16,875 bases of DNA, from contig JAEWHG010000138.1 in assembly GCA_023387935.1 (NCBI GenBank), positions 1 through 16,875 of the forward strand. The letters are read 5' to 3'. This document shows, piece after piece, positions 13,111-16,875 of the stretch. The notes below the pieces were generated by a model that saw only the letters and a list, made by a program, of their open reading frames with translations, did not search any database and was not told where the DNA came from. The stretch is from Bacillota bacterium (lineage in GTDB: Bacteria > Bacillota > Clostridia > Peptostreptococcales > Natronincolaceae). Within the stretch, counting starts at the first letter, position 1. Each line of letters starts with the position of its first letter. The position numbers and the translations under genes are program-made.

Positions 13111-14082
13111 ATGAGATTTGTGCGGTATTTGGCTATTTTGCTTATAGTAGTACTATTAATCTCACTAGCTGGCTGTGGAATGTTTGAAAAAGAAACAGAT
13201 GTTAGTGTAATTATTGATACGGCTATGTTAGAAGAAGATGGACTAAGAGAAACTATTCTTTACTATAGAGATGAAATAGGACTGATAGTTCCTGTTATGA
13301 GAAAGATACCTTGGGAAGAAGGAATTGCAAAGTCTGCAATTAATCTGTTAGTAGATGAACCGGGTCTTAGAGATGATTTAGGATCAATCGGATTATTGCC
13401 AGTTTTGCCCGCTGGAACACAGGTATTAGGAATGTCAATTAACGATGGATTAGCTAAGGTAGATTTCAACGAAAACATTTTATCATATGACAATGAAATA
13501 GATGAAAAAACTATTGTGCAGTCACTGGTGTATACATTAACTGAGTTTGAAGCTATAGACCAAGTACAGCTATTTGTTAATGGAAAAGAGCTTAACAAAC
13601 TTTCCTTTGGAACGAAGGTTAAGAATCCTTTACAGAGAGAAAATATAAATCTAAGCTTAAATTTACAGGATGAAGAGATCCCTGTAGTAGTGTATTATAA
13701 AACCACCACAAATGGTGAGGATTCCTTTTTTATTCCAGTAACGAAAGGTGTAAATGCATTGAAATTAGATATAAAAAGTGCTTTAGTAGCATTGCTTGAA
13801 GGGGCTCCTGAAGGTACTGGGTTATATAGCGAGCTACCATCTGGTGTAGTACTAAATGATGTATATGTAAAGGATGGCGTCGCATATATGGATTTTAGCA
13901 AAGAGATAGAAAATATGCCGAGTAGCAAAGAACATCAGCAATCTATGATATATGAGTTAGGACTTACATTAAGGGAAATAGAGCCTACTATTTCACAGGT
14001 TCGAATTCTATCTGGTGGTAAAGAAATAAAGCTCAATTCAGAGGTAAGCTTAAACTTACCAACCTATCTAAATCAGCATTAA
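13111..14082 (+). CDS. gerM: GerM-like sporulation lipoprotein with two GerMN domains
   Basis: This 323-residue lipoprotein has a signal peptide ending in the lipobox LAGC, with C22 as the lipidated residue. Two GerMN domains of about 115 residues follow at ~50-165 and ~190-310, each with the same course: a helix-rich start with LVALLEGAPE or INLLVDEPG, then LPSGVVLNDVYVKDGVAYMDFS or its equivalent, and a Q-S(L/M)VYTLTE-type end. In B. subtilis GerM is made under sigma-E, works at the engulfing septum with the SpoIIQ-SpoIIIA channel and is needed for normal cortex and germination. The gerM-rph-rdgB-yfcE order matches that organism (gerM-rph-ysnA-ysnB). Here a terminator separates gerM from rph. 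GGGGGG and GAAG precede the ATG. I could not identify a sigma-E promoter with confidence. Confidence 0.88.
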   Translation: MRFVRYLAILLIVVLLISLAGCGMFEKETDVSVIIDTAMLEEDGLRETILYYRDEIGLIVPVMRKIPWEEGIAKSAINLLVDEPGLRDDLGSIGLLPVLPAGTQVLGMSINDGLAKVDFNENILSYDNEIDEKTIVQSLVYTLTEFEAIDQVQLFVNGKELNKLSFGTKVKNPLQRENINLSLNLQDEEIPVVVYYKTTTNGEDSFFIPVTKGVNALKLDIKSALVALLEGAPEGTGLYSELPSGVVLNDVYVKDGVAYMDFSKEIENMPSSKEHQQSMIYELGLTLREIEPTISQVRILSGGKEIKLNSEVSLNLPTYLNQH

Positions 14083-14102
14083 TCAAGAAAACTGATTAAG
14101 AT

Positions 14103-14130
14103 AAAGCCGAGATAAACTCTCGGTTTTTTT
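14103..14130 (+). terminator. Terminator between gerM and rph
   Basis: CCGAGA (14107-14112) pairs with TCTCGG (14118-14123), extended by AAAG/TTTT pairs, followed by seven T. The T-run abuts the promoter of rph. Confidence 0.9.
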
Positions 14131-14158
14131 GCATATGAAATGTGAATTGTGATACAAT
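14129..14158 (+). promoter_or_regulatory. Promoter for rph-rdgB-yfcE
   Basis: An extended -10 TGATACAAT (14150-14158) follows TTGCAT (14129-14134) after 18 bases. The -35 matches the consensus only at TTG. The promoter begins within the tail of the gerM terminator, which separates the housekeeping genes from sporulation expression. Confidence 0.6.
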
Positions 14159-14208
14159 ACTACATGAATAAGATTCTTTACATATAACAGAGGAAAGGAA
14201 GATGATCT

Positions 14209-14964
14209 TTGAGTAGAGATAATGGAAGAAACTATGATGAACTAAGACCTGTGAAATTTACAAGGAATTATACAAAATACGCCCAAGGTTCTGTATTAGT
14301 AGAAATGGGGGAAACAAAGGTAATTTGTACAGCTACTATTGAAGATCGTGTACCTCCTTTTTTGAAAAACAGTGGAAAAGGCTGGATAACAGCAGAATAC
14401 TCTATGCTACCTAGCTCCACACAGGGGAGAAAGGTAAGGGAATCAAGTAGAGGAAAGGTAGAAGGACGAACTCAGGAAATTCAAAGATTAATCGGCAGGG
14501 CGTTACGATCTGTGGTAGATTTAGATGCACTAGGAGAAAGAACTTTGTGGATAGATTGTGATGTAATACAAGCAGATGGAGGTACTCGTACTGCTTCAAT
14601 TACTGGAGCATTTGTTGCATTGGTGGATGCCTTAAACAAGCTGAAAGAAGAAGGTCATTTAGAATACATACCAGTTAGAAACTTTGTATCTGCCGTTAGT
14701 GTAGGAATAATAGAAGGAAAACCTATGCTCGATTTGTGTTACACAGAAGATTCAACTGCTAAGGTAGATATGAATATAGTAATGACGGATAAAGGAGAAT
14801 TTGTTGAGGTTCAGGGAACGGGAGAAGAAGCACCGTTTACTAGGCAAGACTTAATGGACTTATTATCCTTAGGTGAAAAGGGAAATACGGAATTAATTAA
14901 GCTTCAAAAAAATATTTTGGGAGCTTTAGCAGAGGAAGTTGGAAAAGATTTAAAAGTAGACTAG
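14209..14964 (+). CDS. rph: Ribonuclease PH
   Basis: RNase PH is a phosphate-dependent 3'-5' exoribonuclease that trims the 3' ends of tRNA precursors, releasing nucleoside diphosphates; it works as a hexameric ring in the cytoplasm. The 251-residue protein is of normal length. It begins with the family signature NYDELRPVKFTRNYTKYAQGSVL and has WITAEYSMLP, the tRNA-contact stretch GRTQEIQRLIGRALR (86-100) and the phosphate-binding GGTRTASITGAF (124-135; R127, T128). The start codon is TTG: the only nearby ATG opens a frame that stops after four codons, and GAGGAAAGGAAG lies at proper spacing. It leads the operon rph-rdgB-yfcE, with rdgB 33 bases downstream and no terminator between. Confidence 0.96.
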   Translation: MSRDNGRNYDELRPVKFTRNYTKYAQGSVLVEMGETKVICTATIEDRVPPFLKNSGKGWITAEYSMLPSSTQGRKVRESSRGKVEGRTQEIQRLIGRALRSVVDLDALGERTLWIDCDVIQADGGTRTASITGAFVALVDALNKLKEEGHLEYIPVRNFVSAVSVGIIEGKPMLDLCYTEDSTAKVDMNIVMTDKGEFVEVQGTGEEAPFTRQDLMDLLSLGEKGNTELIKLQKNILGALAEEVGKDLKVD

Positions 14965-14997
14965 CTAACAAGATATTAATGGAGGTAGTAGGATCTA

Positions 14998-15630
14998 ATG
15001 AGGACTAAAGAAGGATTTAAAGAAATAAATCAAGCCGTAATAGCAACGGGCAACAAACATAAATTAGAGGAAATAGGTGCAATTTTACAGGATTTTAATT
15101 TGCAGGTACTATCTATGAAAGACGTTGATTTAGACGGATTAGAAATAATAGAGGATGGCAATACATTTGAGGAAAATGCATTAATTAAAGCAAAAACAGT
15201 TATGGAGAAAACGGGAAAACTAACTCTTGCAGATGACTCTGGCTTAGAGGTAGATATATTGGATAACCAACCGGGCATATATTCAGCACGATTTTCTGGA
15301 GAAAATTCTAATGATGAAAAAAACAATAGCAAACTTCTGAAACTTCTAGAAGGAGTACCATTAGAGAAAAGGACAGGTCGATTCGTTTGTGCTATGGCGG
15401 CCATGTTTCCTAATGGAGATTGTATTGTTTTAAGGGGAGAGTGCTCAGGTTTAATTGGTTTTGAACCAAAGGGAGCATCTGGTTTTGGGTATGATCCATT
15501 ATTTATAATAGAGGAATATAATAAAACCTTTGCAGAACTAGGTGAAGAAAAGAAAAATAAAATTAGCCATCGTGCTATAGCCTTAGAAAAGCTAAAGGAA
15601 GAGCTTAAGATACGGTTAGAAGGTGAGTAA
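14998..15630 (+). CDS. rdgB: dITP/XTP pyrophosphatase (RdgB/HAM1 family)
   Basis: This enzyme hydrolyses the non-canonical purine triphosphates dITP, ITP and XTP to monophosphate and pyrophosphate, keeping them out of DNA and RNA. The 210-residue protein has all family marks: VIATGNKHKLEEI (14-26, triphosphate binding), NTFEENALIKA (55-65), TLADDSGLEVD (76-86, with the conserved acidic pair D79-D80), PGIYSARFSGE (92-102), GFGYDPLF and SHRAIAL near the end. It is about a dozen residues longer than usual at the N-terminus, so a later start is possible, but the ATG has AGGAT five bases before it and GGAGG further up. Its last eight bases overlap the start of yfcE. In B. subtilis the equivalent is ysnA. 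Confidence 0.95.
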   Translation: MRTKEGFKEINQAVIATGNKHKLEEIGAILQDFNLQVLSMKDVDLDGLEIIEDGNTFEENALIKAKTVMEKTGKLTLADDSGLEVDILDNQPGIYSARFSGENSNDEKNNSKLLKLLEGVPLEKRTGRFVCAMAAMFPNGDCIVLRGECSGLIGFEPKGASGFGYDPLFIIEEYNKTFAELGEEKKNKISHRAIALEKLKEELKIRLEGE

Positions 15631-16096
15631 TCTGAAAATAGGTGTAATTAGTGATAGCCACCAAATGTATAGTAATATAGACTTAGGGATGAAGTATTTA
15701 AAAGATGTGGATTTAATTATCCATGCTGGGGACAATTATAAAGATGCAACTTACATAACGAATAACTATAACATTAATGCATTAGCCGTGGGTGGAAATT
15801 GTGATATTGATGGCATAGAAGAACGAATTGAATTAATAAATAATAAAAGGTTTTTTATTACCCATGGCCATAAGTACGGTGTAAAGATGAATATAAATAG
15901 AATTTTTTATGCAGGAAGACAAAATAATTCAGATATAGTAATATTTGGCCATACTCATATTCCTTTTTATGCAGTAGAAGAAGGAATGGTAATACTTAAC
16001 CCAGGCAGCATTAGTCTTCCAAGGGGAGGATCGAAAAAAAGCCTCTCCATAATTACGATTGAGAACGATATAAAAGTGGATTTTATTAATCTATAG
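15623..16096 (+). CDS. YfcE/MJ0936-type metallophosphoesterase
   Basis: This is a dimetal phosphodiesterase of 157 residues, related to E. coli YfcE and B. subtilis YsnB; natural substrates in the family are unclear. All five metal-binding motifs are present: GVISDSH (6-12), IHAGDN, VGGNCD, ITHGHKYG and FGHTHIPF, followed by NPGSIS. The reading frame opens with GTG at 15623, which overlaps the end of rdgB by eight bases. That GTG lies inside the AAGGTG that looks like the ribosome binding site, so a non-standard start at CTG (15632), six bases later, is also possible. It is translationally coupled to rdgB and ends the operon. Confidence 0.92.
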   Translation: MSNLKIGVISDSHQMYSNIDLGMKYLKDVDLIIHAGDNYKDATYITNNYNINALAVGGNCDIDGIEERIELINNKRFFITHGHKYGVKMNINRIFYAGRQNNSDIVIFGHTHIPFYAVEEGMVILNPGSISLPRGGSKKSLSIITIENDIKVDFINL

Positions 16097-16100
16097 TTAT

Positions 16101-16128
16101 TATAGGGAAGACGATTGTCTTCCCTATA
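16101..16128 (+). terminator. Hairpin at the end of the rph operon
   Basis: TATAGGGAAGAC (16101-16112) and GTCTTCCCTATA (16117-16128) form a perfect 12-bp stem with a four-base loop. The downstream sequence is A-rich rather than T-rich, so it is a stable stem that may end or protect the transcript. Confidence 0.7.
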
Positions 16129-16338
16129 AATATAAAGTTAAGATCAATAATTTTATATTATGTTATTCTTGAAATCATAAGTAATTTTAAAATTTAATTT
16201 TGAACATAGATATGAGTGTATACTTTAAAAATTTTGACTAAAGATAAGTATAAAAGAGAAATAATGAGAAAGACTACAAAAAATGATGTTTAATTTATAT
16301 AAACGTTGATTATCTTAAAAAAATGGGGTTTATATGAG
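16129..16338 (+). other. AT-rich spacer upstream of the tRNA-rRNA operon
   Basis: About 210 bases hold no reading frame with a ribosome binding site and no RNA gene I can see. A-tracts and T-tracts recur with short spacing and could act as an UP element or curved DNA for the promoter that follows at 16339. Confidence 0.4.
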
Positions 16339-16367
16339 TTGAAACTTATTCTTTAATTTTGTATAAT
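16339..16367 (+). promoter_or_regulatory. Upstream promoter P1 of the tRNA-rRNA operon
   Basis: TTGAAA (16339-16344) and TATAAT (16362-16367) are 17 bases apart, close to the sigma-A consensus. Transcription would start near 16374, about 134 bases before tRNA-Gly. Confidence 0.7.
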
Positions 16368-16454
16368 ATATTTCGTGCCTGAAGAGAAGAAAAAAGTGAA
16401 TAGAGAAGATAGAATACAATGATATTAATTTATTTGCAATATAACTCTAAGGGC

Positions 16455-16483
16455 TTGACATAATAAAGATTTTATGGTAACAT
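16455..16483 (+). promoter_or_regulatory. Promoter P2 of the tRNA genes
   Basis: TTGACA (16455-16460) is followed after 17 bases by TAACAT (16478-16483), preceded by TGG as an extended -10. Transcription would start near 16490, some 18 bases before tRNA-Gly. Confidence 0.75.
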
Positions 16484-16507
16484 TATTAAATGTTAAGAAA
16501 TAAATAT

Positions 16508-16581
16508 GCGGGTGTAGTTCAATGGTAGAACGTCAGCCTTCCAAGCTGATCGCGAGGGTTCGATTCCCTTCACCCGCTCCA
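16508..16581 (+). tRNA. tRNA-Gly, anticodon UCC
   Basis: A complete 74-base cloverleaf. The acceptor stem GCGGGTG pairs with CACCCGC (16571-16577), the anticodon stem is TCAGC/GCTGA with loop CTTCCAA, and the T arm is AGGG-TTCGATT-CCCT. The anticodon is TCC at 16540-16542. The CCA end is encoded (16579-16581). tRNA-Lys follows after five bases. Confidence 0.97.
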
Positions 16582-16586
16582 TTTAC

Positions 16587-16662
16587 GACCCATTAGCTCA
16601 GTCGGTAGAGCACCTGACTTTTAATCAGGGTGTCCCGCGTTCGAGTCGCGGATGGGTCACCA
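16587..16662 (+). tRNA. tRNA-Lys, anticodon UUU
   Basis: A complete 76-base cloverleaf. The acceptor stem GACCCAT pairs with ATGGGTC (16652-16658), the D stem is GCTC/GAGC, the anticodon stem is CCTGA/TCAGG with loop CTTTTAA, and the T arm is CCGCG-TTCGAGT-CGCGG. The anticodon is TTT at 16620-16622. CCA is encoded (16660-16662). Confidence 0.97.
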
Positions 16663-16685
16663 TTTTCCTTTTAAAAAAGTTATTA

Positions 16686-16714
16686 TTGACAAGAAAAAAC
16701 GAATATGATATAGT
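16686..16714 (+). promoter_or_regulatory. Strong promoter directly before the 16S rRNA gene
   Basis: TTGACA (16686-16691) is followed after 17 bases by TATAGT (16709-16714) with TGA before it as an extended -10. AT-rich DNA lies upstream. This is the best sigma-A promoter of the window and gives the rRNA operon its own start near 16721, downstream of the tRNAs. Confidence 0.85.
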
Positions 16715-16722
16715 AAAAAAAG

Positions 16723-16770
16723 TCACCATAACAAGGTGAGAAATAAAAAAGGTCTTTGAAAACTAAACAG
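16723..16770 (+). promoter_or_regulatory. rRNA leader with hairpin and boxA-like antitermination element
   Basis: TCACC (16723-16727) and GGTGA (16735-16739) form a small hairpin at the start of the transcript. The element TCTTTGAAAACTAAACAG (16753-16770) is the usual Firmicutes rRNA leader motif, related to boxA, which recruits NusB/NusE to prevent early termination. Confidence 0.7.
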
Positions 16771-16801
16771 TATAGATTTAAGCCAGCATAAATTTTAATC
16801 C

Positions 16802-16837
16802 ATTTTTTAAAAAATGGAACCCGCAATTTTAAATTGC
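16802..16837 (+). promoter_or_regulatory. Two palindromic stems just before 16S rRNA
   Basis: CCATTTTTT and AAAAAATGG (about 16800-16817) pair perfectly, and GCAATTT/AAATTGC (about 16823-16837) pair next to it. In other bacteria paired sequences flanking 16S are RNase III processing sites; that role here is inference because the 3' side lies outside the window. Confidence 0.45.
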
Positions 16838-16850
16838 AACAAACAATCTT

Positions 16851-16875
16851 TATTTTAAGAGTTTGATCCTGGCTC
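16851..16875 (+). rRNA. 16S ribosomal RNA, first bases only
   Basis: The window ends in AGAGTTTGATCCTGGCTC, the conserved 5' end of bacterial 16S rRNA and the site of the classical 27F primer. By alignment with E. coli numbering, position 1 is near 16851. The rest of the gene lies beyond the window. Confidence 0.95.

Noticed and set aside
1..16875. Prophage or transposon cargo
   Set aside because: No integrase, transposase, terminal repeats or phage structural genes are visible, and the gene content is mainly core chromosomal.

Overview
This is about 16.9 kb of low-GC chromosome from an endospore-forming member of the Clostridia. The signs are AT-rich spacers, strong Shine-Dalgarno sequences, a GerM sporulation lipoprotein, a sigma-K-like promoter ahead of a tiny hydrophobic protein, rubrerythrin, and the gene order gerM-rph-rdgB-yfcE, which is known from Bacillus subtilis and other Firmicutes. 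An Alkaliphilus-like genus would fit, but I cannot prove it from this window. I see no prophage, insertion sequence or CRISPR array.

Region by region: (1) 1-140 holds the end of an upstream gene, probably tatA, and a strong terminator. (2) 150-4640 is the DNA maintenance pair pcrA (UvrD-family helicase) and ligA (NAD+-dependent ligase), separated by an unusual structured, repeat-bearing spacer. (3) 4690-8120 is a mixed block: a minus-strand mini-protein with a duplicated hydrophobic segment, a DUF1461 membrane protein, a convergent rubrerythrin without a rubredoxin domain, a divergent ion-transporter-superfamily permease, and a minus-strand four-cysteine mini-protein. (4) 8220-9900 holds an unrecognised protein with faint ADP-ribosyltransferase-like features, followed by a PurM/HypE-like protein that lacks the HypE catalytic tail. 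(5) 10070-13012 holds a secreted multi-module cell-wall amidase and a UPF0316 membrane protein, each with its own promoter. (6) 13111-16128 holds gerM, then rph-rdgB-yfcE under a separate promoter. (7) 16130-16875 is the entry to a ribosomal RNA operon: two promoters, tRNA-Gly(UCC), tRNA-Lys(UUU), a further strong promoter, a boxA-like leader and the first bases of 16S rRNA.

Most genes point the same way as the rRNA operon. Most are single transcription units bounded by clear intrinsic terminators. The real operons are pcrA-ligA and rph-rdgB-yfcE. Many promoters share an extended -10 element of the form TGATATAAT. For several genes the longest reading frame begins inside the ribosome binding site, so I moved those starts downstream and explain why in each entry.

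No complete new multi-gene system is evident. The best leads are the ART-like orphan at 8233-8823, the sigma-K-type mini-gene at 4760-5009, the structured spacer between pcrA and ligA, and the divergent LigA sequence.
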